Source of the DNA: Acetobacter orleanensis
GTDB lineage: Bacteria; Pseudomonadota; Alphaproteobacteria; Acetobacterales; Acetobacteraceae
Reading direction: 5' to 3'
NCBI RefSeq assembly: GCF_001581005.1
Contig: NZ_LHZV01000064.1
Span: forward strand, 62,001 to 126,000
DNA length: 64,000 nt
Part shown: piece after piece, positions 18,638 through 27,551 of the stretch
How positions within the stretch are numbered: position 1 is the stretch's first letter
How the letters are laid out: every line of letters starts with the position of its first letter
Translations under genes and position numbers: made by a program
The notes under the pieces: generated by a model
Seen by the model: the letters and a program-made list of their open reading frames with translations, nothing else
Told to the model about the DNA's origin: nothing
Database searches by the model: none

Positions 18638-19795
18638 TTATTGAGAGTGTGCAACCGATATTTTCTCTGCGTGCAGAAGAGCCTTTGCCGTAACCTGTGC
18701 AATACGGCGGAAGGCTTGTGCGCCCTCGCTGTCTGGCGCGCTGGCAACAATCGGTGCACCGGCATCGCCCGTTGCGCGGATATCGGCCAGCAGCGGGACT
18801 TCCCCAAGGAAGGGAACGCCCAAAACTTCCGCTTCCTTCTTTGCGCCACCATGGCCAAACAGTTCCGTGTTGTGGCCACAGTTCGGGCAGCAGAAATAGG
18901 ACATGTTCTCTATCAGGCCGAGAACAGGAACCTTCATTTTCTCAAACATGGTCACACCACGCCGGGCATCAATCAGGGCGATGTCCTGCGGGGTGGAGAC
19001 AATAATGGCGCCTGCCAGCGGCACCTTCTGCATCAGGGAAAGCTGGGCGTCCCCTGTGCCCGGAGGCATGTCCACCACCAGCACATCCAGCGGGCCCCAA
19101 TCCACATCCGTCAGAAACTGATTGATAGCTCCCATCACCATCGGGCCGCGCCAGATCATGGCCTGTTTTTCATCCACTAGCATACCGATGGACACGGCGC
19201 GGATCCCCCAGATTTCCATGGGTTGCAGGCGGCCTTCCCGTGCTTCCGGCTTGGTGCTTGTGCCCAACATGCGGTGCAGGGAGGGGCCATGAATATCCGC
19301 GTCCATCAGCCCCACGCGCAGCCCTTCCTGCGCCAGACCAATAGCCAGATTGGTAGCGGTGGTCGATTTACCGACCCCGCCCTTACCGGATGCGACGGCG
19401 ATAATGGCTTTTACATCCGGCAGTACCTGCGCATCGGCAGCCGGGGGCGTGCCACCAAACGGGCGATGGCCACCACCGCCCGCGGCTTTGGGTCGTGCAG
19501 GCGGCGGGGCTGCCGGGGCGCTGCCGGGTGCGGCGGGAGCCCGATGGGCGGTGAGAATAACCGTGGCTGTTTGCACACCCGGCAGTTTTTCCAGCGCGGC
19601 TTTTGCCTCATCACATAAAGGGGCTAGGGTTGTGGCCTGCTCTTTGCTGGCGGCCAGCGCAACACTCAGCCGACCGTCTTCCAGCCGAAAGCCGTCCAGT
19701 TTGCTCAGGGCCAGCAGGGAGTGGCCGGTGTGTGCGTCCCGCACGGAATCCAGCACACGAGCAATGTCATCATGATGAAGGGGGGAGGATACCAT
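18638..19795 (-). CDS. mrp: Mrp/ApbC/NBP35 family iron-sulfur cluster carrier ATPase
   Basis: 385 residues from the ATG at 19795 (AGGA 10 nt upstream); the open frame continues upstream without conservation. An N-terminal MIP18-type domain (about 8-85), then an Ala/Pro/Gly-rich linker, then the P-loop domain with the deviant Walker A SGKGGVGKSTTA. MDADIHGPSLHRMLG and VVDMPPGTGDAQL follow, and the bridging cluster CxxC lies in YFCCPNCG. It carries and transfers Fe-S clusters to apoproteins in the cytoplasm. Confidence 0.95.
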   Translation of the reverse strand: MVSSPLHHDDIARVLDSVRDAHTGHSLLALSKLDGFRLEDGRLSVALAASKEQATTLAPLCDEAKAALEKLPGVQTATVILTAHRAPAAPGSAPAAPPPARPKAAGGGGHRPFGGTPPAADAQVLPDVKAIIAVASGKGGVGKSTTATNLAIGLAQEGLRVGLMDADIHGPSLHRMLGTSTKPEAREGRLQPMEIWGIRAVSIGMLVDEKQAMIWRGPMVMGAINQFLTDVDWGPLDVLVVDMPPGTGDAQLSLMQKVPLAGAIIVSTPQDIALIDARRGVTMFEKMKVPVLGLIENMSYFCCPNCGHNTELFGHGGAKKEAEVLGVPFLGEVPLLADIRATGDAGAPIVASAPDSEGAQAFRRIAQVTAKALLHAEKISVAHSQ

Positions 19796-20002
19796 TGTTT
19801 TTGTCCTGACTCTGGCTGGCGGTGTGGCACAAGGGGCCTGTTGCTCTGTTGGCAATAGCATGAGACTGCTGCCGTCAAGGGGGAGATGAAGCCCTGTGAT
19901 ACTGCCCCCATAGTTTTGACGCTTTTTTCGGAAATTCGGTACGGGTAAGGAAAGAAGCAACCACCACCCCGCACACTCCGCCCCGCGATTGAAAGCTCCG
20001 CT

Positions 20003-21139
20003 TTGTCCTCAGCCGTAACGCCTTCATCTCTGCCTCCTGTTACCCGTTCCGTGCGGGATCACCGGATTGATGCCATGCGGGGCGTGGCTCTGCTGATGAT
20101 GTTTGTGGACCATATTCCACAAAACCTGCTCAACCGTTTTACCATGCGGAATATCGGCTTTGCCGATGCGGCGGAAATTTTTGTGCTGCTGGCAGGCTAT
20201 GCGTCGTGGCTGGCTTACGGGCGCGGGTTCCGGAAATACGGGGTTGCTGTGTGTCTGGGCCGGATCTTCCGCCGCTGTGTGCATCTGTATATCGGCCAGA
20301 CCCTGATGGTGATGGTCTATGTCCTGACAGTGCGTGTGTGGCGGCATTATACGCTGGTGCCGGTGGATTTTCTGGAGCCGGAACTGGCGCACGGGTTGAG
20401 TTGGGTCTGGCGCGTCATGATGTTTGATGCCCTGCCGAGCAATCTGAATATTCTGCCGCTCTATATCGTCCTTCTGGCCGGTTTCCCGCTGTTTTATGTG
20501 CTGATGCGCATCCATCGCTCTCTGGCGTTGCTGCTGTCAGGGGCCATGTGGATGCTCGTCAATCTGGATCCCGGCTTGAATCTACCCAACTGGCTGGACC
20601 CGGATGGCTGGTATTTCAACCCCTTCGCATGGCAATTCCTGTTTGCGCTGGGGGCGTCCGCCTCTGCTGAAACAGAGCGCCGCGGGGCGGACTTCCCGCG
20701 TATGGACCTGCTGGCCGGGTGCTGTGTGCTGTATCTTGTGTTTTCAGCGCTTCAGGCGTTTCCATGGTTGCTGTGGGGGCTGCCAGACCTGCGGCCTTTC
20801 GGCGCGATGATCATGCCGGAAAAAAGCTGGCTCTCGCCTTTGCGCCTGCTGGATGTCATGGCTATTTTCTACCTCGTGCAGTCTTCCGCCAAAGCGCGCA
20901 AATGGGCGGCGGAGACCCGTACTGGCCAGCTACTGGCGCGCGTGGGGCGGCATTCTCTGGAGATTTTTGTGGTCGGCACGGTGCTGGATCTCTATGCGCG
21001 CCTGCTGTTCAGCACCTTTGGCGATGGCTGGCTGTTGCAGATTGTGGTGAACGTCGCAGGTCTGAGTATTCTGTTCGCTCTGGCAGCCGGACTGGATAAC
21101 TACCGTAAGCGCAAGCGCGCCGCACAGGCGGCCGGATAA
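20003..21139 (+). CDS. opgC: OpgC-type membrane acyltransferase (osmoregulated glucan modification)
   Basis: 378 residues, about ten membrane segments. The N-terminal RDHRIDAMRGVALLMMFVDHIP is the OpgC (PF10129) signature, with FADAAEIFVLLAGY following. OpgC proteins transfer succinyl groups to periplasmic glucans. Start TTG at 20003; no closer ATG keeps the conserved first helix. Basic C-terminus in the cytoplasm. An OPG backbone synthase is not in this window, so the substrate is inferred. Confidence 0.88.
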   Translation: MSSAVTPSSLPPVTRSVRDHRIDAMRGVALLMMFVDHIPQNLLNRFTMRNIGFADAAEIFVLLAGYASWLAYGRGFRKYGVAVCLGRIFRRCVHLYIGQTLMVMVYVLTVRVWRHYTLVPVDFLEPELAHGLSWVWRVMMFDALPSNLNILPLYIVLLAGFPLFYVLMRIHRSLALLLSGAMWMLVNLDPGLNLPNWLDPDGWYFNPFAWQFLFALGASASAETERRGADFPRMDLLAGCCVLYLVFSALQAFPWLLWGLPDLRPFGAMIMPEKSWLSPLRLLDVMAIFYLVQSSAKARKWAAETRTGQLLARVGRHSLEIFVVGTVLDLYARLLFSTFGDGWLLQIVVNVAGLSILFALAAGLDNYRKRKRAAQAAG

Positions 21140-21222
21140 GCAAAACAGGCTGACGGTGGAACAGGATCGTGCGATAGACTAAGGTCAGCTATGATTTCTG
21201 TCGTTTGAGAGTATTTTCACCC

Positions 21223-22791
21223 ATGCGTCTGTCCAGTCATCTCCTTCGTGCCGGTTCTCTGTCCTGCCTGCTGCTGGGCGGGGTTTCTGGCCCGGTTACG
21301 GCATGGGCGGCGGAGGGGGCGGCTCTACCTGCCGCGCCGCAGGCTCCCGCTCCAGTGCAGGGGGCGGGCCGGTTGAGTGGTGCGCCGGACAGTTTTGCGG
21401 ATTTGGCTGCTCGCCTGCTGCCTGCCGTGGTGAATGTCTCCACAACGCAGACCGTTAAAAGCGGTTCGGATGACGATGAGGAGGGGGACGGCGGGGATGA
21501 CCAGCTTCCCCAGATGCCCAACTTCCCGCAGGGGTCTCCCTTCGAGAAGTTTTTTCATGACTTCATGAACCGGCAGAACAGCCCGGACGCGCCGCCGCGC
21601 CGGATGCAGGCGCTGGGTTCGGGTTTTATCGTTGATCCGGCAGGCTATATCGTGACGAATAATCACGTCATCCGCCATGCCGACAAGATTACGGTCACCC
21701 TACAGGACAATACAGTGCTGACAGCCCGTGCCGTAGGCTATGATGACCGCACCGACCTTGCGCTGCTGAAAGTGGAAAGCAAGAAGCCGCTACCCGCCGT
21801 ACATTTTGGTGATAGCGACAAACGCCGGGTGGGGGACTGGGTTCTGGCCATTGGCAACCCGTTTGGCCTCTCTGGCACTGTCACTGCCGGGATTATCTCC
21901 TCCCGTGGCCGTAATATTGACCAAGGCCCGTATGATGACTTCATCCAGACGGATGCGCCCATCAACAAGGGCAACTCCGGCGGCCCGCTATTTGATATGG
22001 ATGGCAACGTGATTGGCGTGAACACGGCAATTTACTCCCCGTCCGGTGGGTCTGTCGGGATCGGGTTTTCCATTCCGTCCAACGAGGCGAAGGGCATTGT
22101 GGAGCAACTCCGCAAGACCGGCAAAGTCTCCCGTGGCTGGCTGGGTGTGCGCATCCAGAACGTGACGCAGGATATTGCGGATGGTCTGGGCCTGAACCCG
22201 GCGCGGGGCGCGTTGGTGGCCGGGGTGGAAAAGGACGGTCCTGCGGCCAAAGCCAAGTTGCAGACTGGGGATGTGATCCAGACGCTGGATGGCCAGCCGA
22301 TTGAAGGCAAGGCGCTGCCACGCCTGTCCGCGCAGTTGCCGGTGGGGACTGTGGCGCATTTGGGCGTGTGGCGTCATGGCAAGATGGTGGATGTGCCCGT
22401 AACCATCGGGATACTGCCGGAACCAGCAGCGGAACCGGATGCTAAACCGGCTGTTGCCCCTAAGGGCGCTGCGGAAGTTAGCCTTAACGTGCTGGGCTTT
22501 TCTGTCGGGCTGCTGGATGCGGCTGCGCGCCAGAAATACAACCTGCCATCCAGCCAGAAAGGCGTGCTGGTTACTTCCGTGAAAGATGGCGGTCTGGCTG
22601 CTGACCGTGGCCTGCGGGAAGGGGATGTGGTGACGGAGGTGCAGCAGGCGGAAGTCACCAGCCCGGCAGACCTCAAGAAACGTATTGAAGCCGCACAGAA
22701 GGCCCACAAAAAATCCGTTCTCCTGCTGGTGCATGATGCGGATGGTCTGCGCTGGGTGCCGTTCCCACTCAATGGTGAAGACACGCCCTGA
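21223..22791 (+). CDS. degP: Periplasmic serine protease/chaperone, DegP/HtrA family
   Basis: 522 residues from the ATG at 21223; an in-frame TTG lies 18 nt upstream. A signal peptide ends near residue 29 (AWA). Trypsin-like domain with the triad H148 (NNHVIRHAD), D178 (DRTDLALLKV) and S252 (GNSGGPLFD). Two PDZ domains follow (about 290-375 and 425-510). It degrades or refolds misfolded envelope proteins as an oligomer. A Pro/Ala-rich segment and an acidic DDDEE stretch lie before the protease domain. Confidence 0.95.
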   Translation: MRLSSHLLRAGSLSCLLLGGVSGPVTAWAAEGAALPAAPQAPAPVQGAGRLSGAPDSFADLAARLLPAVVNVSTTQTVKSGSDDDEEGDGGDDQLPQMPNFPQGSPFEKFFHDFMNRQNSPDAPPRRMQALGSGFIVDPAGYIVTNNHVIRHADKITVTLQDNTVLTARAVGYDDRTDLALLKVESKKPLPAVHFGDSDKRRVGDWVLAIGNPFGLSGTVTAGIISSRGRNIDQGPYDDFIQTDAPINKGNSGGPLFDMDGNVIGVNTAIYSPSGGSVGIGFSIPSNEAKGIVEQLRKTGKVSRGWLGVRIQNVTQDIADGLGLNPARGALVAGVEKDGPAAKAKLQTGDVIQTLDGQPIEGKALPRLSAQLPVGTVAHLGVWRHGKMVDVPVTIGILPEPAAEPDAKPAVAPKGAAEVSLNVLGFSVGLLDAAARQKYNLPSSQKGVLVTSVKDGGLAADRGLREGDVVTEVQQAEVTSPADLKKRIEAAQKAHKKSVLLLVHDADGLRWVPFPLNGEDTP

Positions 22792-22840
22792 GCCGGTTTT
22801 GCGTTCTCTGCCGGTCTTGTAAAAGCAGCACAGGGTTTTG

Positions 22841-23866
22841 ATGTCTCTGAAATTTTTGTCGGCACCTTGGCTGGGCAACCCTGTTGTCCGCCAGACCATC
22901 AGACTTCTGGTGTCCGTTGGGCTGTGCGGGTTTGTCACGCGGCTCACGCATTTGCAGGAGCCGGGGTGGGCGTTGATCACCTCGGTGATTGTGACCCAAA
23001 GCAGCATCAAGGAAACGCTATCCAGCGGGCGCTACCAGCTTGTCGGCACGCTGATCGGGGCGGCGGCAAGCATTCTGCCTATCACGCTCATGCTGTATCG
23101 CTGGCCGCTCTGGGAGTCCTTTGCGCTGGCCTTTGTGCCGCTGGCAGTTCTGGCCTCATGGAAGCCTGATACGCGCATGAGCGTGGTCACGCTGATGATC
23201 GCCACCCTGTTTGCCACGCCGAATGACCCCTATCTAATGCCGGTTGAGCGCGTGCTGTCCATTCTGATAGGGGTGGGTGTTTCTATGTTGGTGACATATG
23301 TTGTGCTGCATGAACAGGCACGCCGGGATGCGTTCCGCAATGCGGCGGCGACTGTGCGCCAGATTGTCGAAATGCTCACACAGGCGCACACTCATGAAAT
23401 GGACTGGTCGCAGATTCAGGATCTGAATGATGCCAGCGTAGCCTCCCTGCGCAAGGTGCAGAGTGCGGTGGAGGAAGCGCGCCGTGAACATTGGCGACCG
23501 TTGGAAAAACGGGACCCGATGTTGGCGGAACTGCCCAAAATTCTGCGGCAGTTGCAGATGGATGCGCTGGTGGTAACCCGTGCGGTACTGATGGCTGGCC
23601 AGACGCCTGCACACGGAACGGATGATGCGATAGACCCGCTCAGCCCCGGCCTGATGCGGGCGTTTGGCTGGATTATCGACCGGTGTGAAAGCGAGGGCGT
23701 TGCCCGTACGGGTGAGGAATATCGCGTTGCGGCGGGCGTTATGACCGGCTTGCCGGATGATGACGGGCAAGGTGAAGAAATCATGCGGTTTGTCATGGGG
23801 GTTTTACGGACGGACCTAAAAACCCTTATCCAGCTTCTGGCGGATGATGACACAAAAAAAGCCTAA
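22841..23866 (+). CDS. FUSC family membrane protein (aromatic-compound exporter-like)
   Basis: 341 residues from the ATG at 22841. The N-terminal half (about 12-150) has five or six hydrophobic segments with the FUSC-type LQEPGWALITSVIVTQSS and GTLIGA motifs. The C-terminal half is a soluble helical domain. Related proteins include AaeB (aromatic acid efflux) and fusaric acid resistance proteins, but they are about twice as long, with two FUSC halves; this is a single-half form. It starts 46 nt after degP. No membrane-fusion protein gene adjoins it, so transport is unproven. Confidence 0.75.
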   Translation: MSLKFLSAPWLGNPVVRQTIRLLVSVGLCGFVTRLTHLQEPGWALITSVIVTQSSIKETLSSGRYQLVGTLIGAAASILPITLMLYRWPLWESFALAFVPLAVLASWKPDTRMSVVTLMIATLFATPNDPYLMPVERVLSILIGVGVSMLVTYVVLHEQARRDAFRNAAATVRQIVEMLTQAHTHEMDWSQIQDLNDASVASLRKVQSAVEEARREHWRPLEKRDPMLAELPKILRQLQMDALVVTRAVLMAGQTPAHGTDDAIDPLSPGLMRAFGWIIDRCESEGVARTGEEYRVAAGVMTGLPDDDGQGEEIMRFVMGVLRTDLKTLIQLLADDDTKKA

Positions 23867-23952
23867 GTGCGGCAGGGTCGCGGCACACATCTTTCAGGCT
23901 TTGAGGCACTCAGGTCCGGTTGAGGCTTTTTTGGTGCAGGGAGTATTTTACC

Positions 23953-24936
23953 ATGAGTGATGAAACCAATACCGTCATCCGCGTGCATGACACAGGTGGT
24001 CCCGGTGTCCTGAGTGTGGAAAGCCAGCCCGTGCCCAAGCCGGGGGCGGGCGAGATCCTGCTGCGGCAGGAGGCGATCGGGGTCAACTTTATTGATACCT
24101 ATTTCCGCTCCGGCCTGTATAAATTTCCCTCTCTTCCCGCCATTCCGGGCATGGAAGGCGCTGGCGTGGTTGTGGCTGTGGGGCCGGGCGTTACGGACCT
24201 CAGCCCCGGTATGCGGGTGGCCTATGCCGGTGTGGCAGGAGCCTACGCGCAGTATCGGACGATTGCGGCGGAGCGCGTGGTCGTGCTGCCGGACAGTGTG
24301 TCCAGCCAGACCGCTGCCGCTGTCATGCTGCGCGGGCTGTCCGCGCATATGCTGCTCCGGCAGGTTTATCCGGTGCGGCAGGGGGAGACCATTCTGGTGT
24401 ATGCGGCAGCCGGAGGGGTTGGGCAGTTGCTCTGCCAATGGGGCCGGCATCTGGGTGCCCGAGTTATTGGTGTGACCTCCACCAAAGAAAAAGCTGAGCT
24501 GGCCCGCGCCTGCGGTGCGTCGGATGTGGTGATTGGCACGGATAATCTGGTCCAGAGCGTGCGGGACTTGACTGGCGGCGCCATGCTGCCGGTGGTGTAT
24601 GACAGCATCGGCCGGGATACGTTTGAAATCAGCTTGTCCTGTCTGGCCCCGCGTGGGCTGATGGTCAGCTACGGCAATGCATCCGGCCCGGTAACGGGGC
24701 TGGATGTCGGCACATTGGGAACACACGGGAGCCTCTATCTCACGCGGCCTGCCCTGACGACCTATATTGCTGAAAGATCAGACCTTCTGGCGTCTGCGGC
24801 GGAACTGTTCCGCCTGTTGGAGGCGGGGGTATTGCAGCCCTCCATCGGGCAGCGTTTTGCCCTGACAGAGGCCACGCAGGCGCACCGTGCTCTGGAGTCG
24901 CGCAAGACAACCGGCAGCACCATTCTGTTACCTTGA
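23953..24936 (+). CDS. NADPH:quinone oxidoreductase, zinc-free MDR type
   Basis: 327 residues from the ATG at 23953 (AGGGAG 11 nt upstream). It is a medium-chain dehydrogenase/reductase without zinc ligands. The GroES-like N-terminal domain has GVNFIDTYFRSGLY, typical of quinone reductases, and the Rossmann domain has VYAAAGGVGQLLCQW for NADPH. It would reduce quinones by one electron or related enones in the cytoplasm. The physiological substrate is not shown by the sequence. Confidence 0.92.
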   Translation: MSDETNTVIRVHDTGGPGVLSVESQPVPKPGAGEILLRQEAIGVNFIDTYFRSGLYKFPSLPAIPGMEGAGVVVAVGPGVTDLSPGMRVAYAGVAGAYAQYRTIAAERVVVLPDSVSSQTAAAVMLRGLSAHMLLRQVYPVRQGETILVYAAAGGVGQLLCQWGRHLGARVIGVTSTKEKAELARACGASDVVIGTDNLVQSVRDLTGGAMLPVVYDSIGRDTFEISLSCLAPRGLMVSYGNASGPVTGLDVGTLGTHGSLYLTRPALTTYIAERSDLLASAAELFRLLEAGVLQPSIGQRFALTEATQAHRALESRKTTGSTILLP

Positions 24937-25125
24937 AAGGGGCAAGGACCGCCTGTGTGGTGATGGGTCAGGGAACGATGGGGTGCCCGATGTGTTTTTT
25001 AAAGAGGTGCCGATAAGGGCGCTGGCATGTGTCTGTTAACGCATGACGGGCTCTGGCGGATGGGTTAGACTAATCCGTCTGCCCGAAGCATCGGGTGGCC
25101 AAAAAGAATACAAGGATCGTTTGAT

Positions 25126-25239
25126 ATGCCGAAATGTCCGGTAAAATGCCCGAAATCCCCCTGTATGCGCGGTCTGCTGATTGCTGGTCTGATTGCAACA
25201 GCGGTTTATTTCTTCCGTAAGAAAAAGTGCTGCGGCTAA
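25126..25239 (+). CDS. Cysteine-containing membrane microprotein (37 aa)
   Basis: MPKCPVKCPKSPCMRG, then a hydrophobic helix of about 15 residues, then FFRKKKCCG and TAA. AAGGAT lies 12 nt before the ATG and a good terminator follows 34 nt after the stop, so this is a complete small transcription unit. Three cysteines precede the helix and two end the protein, which suggests metal or thiol chemistry at the membrane face or lipid attachment. I know of no family; the coding call rests on RBS, terminator and composition. Confidence 0.55.
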   Translation: MPKCPVKCPKSPCMRGLLIAGLIATAVYFFRKKKCCG

Positions 25240-25272
25240 GTCTGATTGCTTATCAGGCGTCCCCAGATTTCA

Positions 25273-25308
25273 AAGCCCGCCCGGTGCACGCCGGACGGGC
25301 TTTTTTCT
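25273..25308 (+). terminator. Terminator after the 37-aa gene
   Basis: GCCCGCCCGG/CCGGACGGGC with one mismatch around a 6 nt loop, followed by TTTTTT. Confidence 0.85.
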
Positions 25309-25467
25309 GTTGGTGCATAGGGCAGGGCGCAGGAATAATCTGTTGAGGCAAAGCAATGTGCTGGCGGTGGGTTGTGTTATAATCCCGGCCCTGTATCAGA
25401 CTAAATTCAGTGTAACTGCTGTCTGCATCCCTGTGTTGTCAGACTGATTTCAGAAAGGATAAGGGCG

Positions 25468-26226
25468 TTGCATCCTATCGTCTCCCGTCTTGCTTCTCTG
25501 GCTGCAGGGTCCGTGGCTGCATGTGCGCTGACAGTTGGTGGCGTTGTGGCCGCTGGCCTGCCATCAACAGCACATGCGCAGGCTTCCGTGCTGCTCAAGA
25601 ACCAGACCGCAAAAGCTGTTGTGGAAACCGTTGACCATGAGGCCCGTGAGCTTCTGCTGCGTGAAGCCAACGGGCACCTGATCACCATTGAATACGGTGC
25701 GTCCGTGCGGGACCTGCCGCACGTGAATGCTGGTGACAAGCTGAGCATCCGTTTTGTGGAAACACTGGGCGCAGACATTGCTGCTCCGGGCAGTCCGCTG
25801 CCGGAGTCCACCCTGACAACCGCTAAAGGCTACGTGCATGGCCACCCGCGCGGTGTGATTGCTGCATTCCGTCGTGAGCGTGCCACCGTGCAGAGCATTG
25901 ACCTGCCGACCCACACCCTGTCCTTCGTGACAACGGATGGCGAGTCTCACGTTGCTGTGCTGCGCATCAAGGCGATGCAGGAGTTCATGGCATCCCTGAA
26001 GGTGGGCGATGTGATCGACATCACCCGTATGGAATCCATTTCCTACGTGATCCTGAACGACACAACCGCTCCGGCGGCAGATGCAGCGTCTGCTGCGGGG
26101 GTTACGGCCCCGGCAGTTCCCGCAGCTTTGAGCGCCCCAGTGAACGCCCCAGTGAGTGCTCCAGTGAGTGCTCCAGTGAGCACCCCTGCGGCACCGTCTG
26201 CTCCGGTCGCTGCTCCGGCTCAGTAA
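25468..26226 (+). CDS. Exported protein of unknown function with Pro/Ala/Ser-rich tail
   Basis: 252 residues from a TTG with AAGGA 9 nt upstream. A signal peptide ends at about residue 37 (AHA). The mature part holds two similar beta-rich modules (about 45-100 and 110-190), each with a pattern of the type V-x-x-V-D-x-x-x-R/H-x-L-x-(L/F) followed by G-D-x-(I/L)-x-I. The tail from about residue 195 is Ala/Pro/Ser-rich and includes a short run of APVS/APVN repeats at 26140-26180. It is probably periplasmic or cell-wall-spanning. Function unknown. A terminator follows directly. Confidence 0.6.
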   Translation: MHPIVSRLASLAAGSVAACALTVGGVVAAGLPSTAHAQASVLLKNQTAKAVVETVDHEARELLLREANGHLITIEYGASVRDLPHVNAGDKLSIRFVETLGADIAAPGSPLPESTLTTAKGYVHGHPRGVIAAFRRERATVQSIDLPTHTLSFVTTDGESHVAVLRIKAMQEFMASLKVGDVIDITRMESISYVILNDTTAPAADAASAAGVTAPAVPAALSAPVNAPVSAPVSAPVSTPAAPSAPVAAPAQ

Positions 26227-26255
26227 CGCTCCGTATTTTTGCCGAGCGTGCAGAA

Positions 26256-26281
26256 AGGCGTCCCATTCGGGGCGCCTTTTT
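26256..26281 (+). terminator. Terminator of the exported-protein gene
   Basis: AGGCGTCCC/GGGGCGCCT forms a 9 bp stem (one G-U) with an ATTC loop, followed by TTTTTC. Confidence 0.8.
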
Positions 26282-26360
26282 CTTTATGGGTAAAGCACCA
26301 CAAATTGACCTGATTTTTTGTCGTAAAATCGACCTGTTTTTGATGGATCTGTGATGTGTG

Positions 26361-27551
26361 ATGACACTGTTCATTCTCCCCCTCGCAAATCAGGGCAGAA
26401 ACGCAGGAATTGATGTCCTGCGCGGTCTGGCGATACTCATGGTTGTTGTGAATCATGTTGCAATCAGACTGCCGCTGGAAAAAACCAGTGTCGCGGCCAT
26501 TCTGCCCTACCGTGTGATGCGTTTTCTCACACATCAGGGTTACCACAGCGTTTTTGTGTTTTTTGTCATTTCCGGATTTCTGATTACATCTGGAATACTC
26601 AGGCGCTGGGGCCGTTTGCGGTCTATTCAGCTTCCATTTTTCTATGCTCGGCGCTTTTCCCGTATTGTTCCCTGTCTGCTTGTCCTGCTCAGCATCCTTG
26701 TTGTGCTGGATGCCTGCGGTGTGCCGGACTTCACGATTGATGGAGCAGGGCAGACTCTTGGCGCGGCTCTGGCATCAGCATTGGGGCTCTATCTGAACAA
26801 GTATGAATGCTGGACAGGATACCTGCCTGCAAACTGGGATGTTCTGTGGTCTCTTTCCATTGAGGAACTGTTCTATCTCATTTTCCCCGTGATCTGCCTG
26901 ATGCTGCCACGGTCTGACACATGGCAGATGATCCTGTTTGGAAGCGCGACCCTCGCTCTGCCCATTGCCATGCATCTGATGGCCGGAGAGACTGATATCT
27001 GTCGACATAAAGCCTATCTTCCCGGCGTATCGGCGCTCTCCGCCGGTGTGATCGCGGCTCTTCTTCTTACCCGGTCGGATTGGATGGGGCGGTCCGCTGT
27101 CACGCTTCTGGGTTGGATGGGTGTTGTCGGGATTTTTCTAAGCTGTGTTCAGGTGTATTTTCTGCCTGACCCTGTAGCGGATGATCTGACAGTCGGATTA
27201 ACACTGAGCACCGGGGCGTTGCTGATTGCCCTCTCCAAAGGCTGGGGTGCCGTGTTGAGGCATAGAACCTTGGCGTGGGTCAGATCCTGCGGCGTCATGA
27301 GCTATGAGATTTATCTGACCCATATGTTTTTTGTGCTCGGCCTTGTGCGGGCGTATCACGCTACCGGATTTTCAGAGCGAGCCGCATGGGTCTGTTACCC
27401 GCTGGCTCTTGGGGGCGCATGGTTGCTCGGATATGGAACGGATCGGTTCTTATCCTATCCTGCGGAGCATAGACTACGGGCTCTGTTCACGCGGTGGTTT
27501 CCAACTCCGGATAAGCGGCTCGGGGAGCACGAAGTAAATCCATCCCCTTAA
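26361..27551 (+). CDS. Acyltransferase family 3 membrane protein (OafA/YrhL-like)
   Basis: 396 residues from the ATG at 26361 (a GTG precedes it in frame). About ten membrane segments. The N-terminal GIDVLRGLAILMVVVNHV carries the catalytic His, with RVMRFLTHQGYHSVFVFFVISGFLI following, both typical of acyltransferase 3. These enzymes O-acylate surface polysaccharides, lipid A sugars or periplasmic glycans. No glycan gene cluster adjoins it, so the acceptor is unknown. Base composition and codon use begin to differ from the GC-rich left part here, as in the following segment up to ilvD. Confidence 0.88.
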   Translation: MTLFILPLANQGRNAGIDVLRGLAILMVVVNHVAIRLPLEKTSVAAILPYRVMRFLTHQGYHSVFVFFVISGFLITSGILRRWGRLRSIQLPFFYARRFSRIVPCLLVLLSILVVLDACGVPDFTIDGAGQTLGAALASALGLYLNKYECWTGYLPANWDVLWSLSIEELFYLIFPVICLMLPRSDTWQMILFGSATLALPIAMHLMAGETDICRHKAYLPGVSALSAGVIAALLLTRSDWMGRSAVTLLGWMGVVGIFLSCVQVYFLPDPVADDLTVGLTLSTGALLIALSKGWGAVLRHRTLAWVRSCGVMSYEIYLTHMFFVLGLVRAYHATGFSERAAWVCYPLALGGAWLLGYGTDRFLSYPAEHRLRALFTRWFPTPDKRLGEHEVNPSP

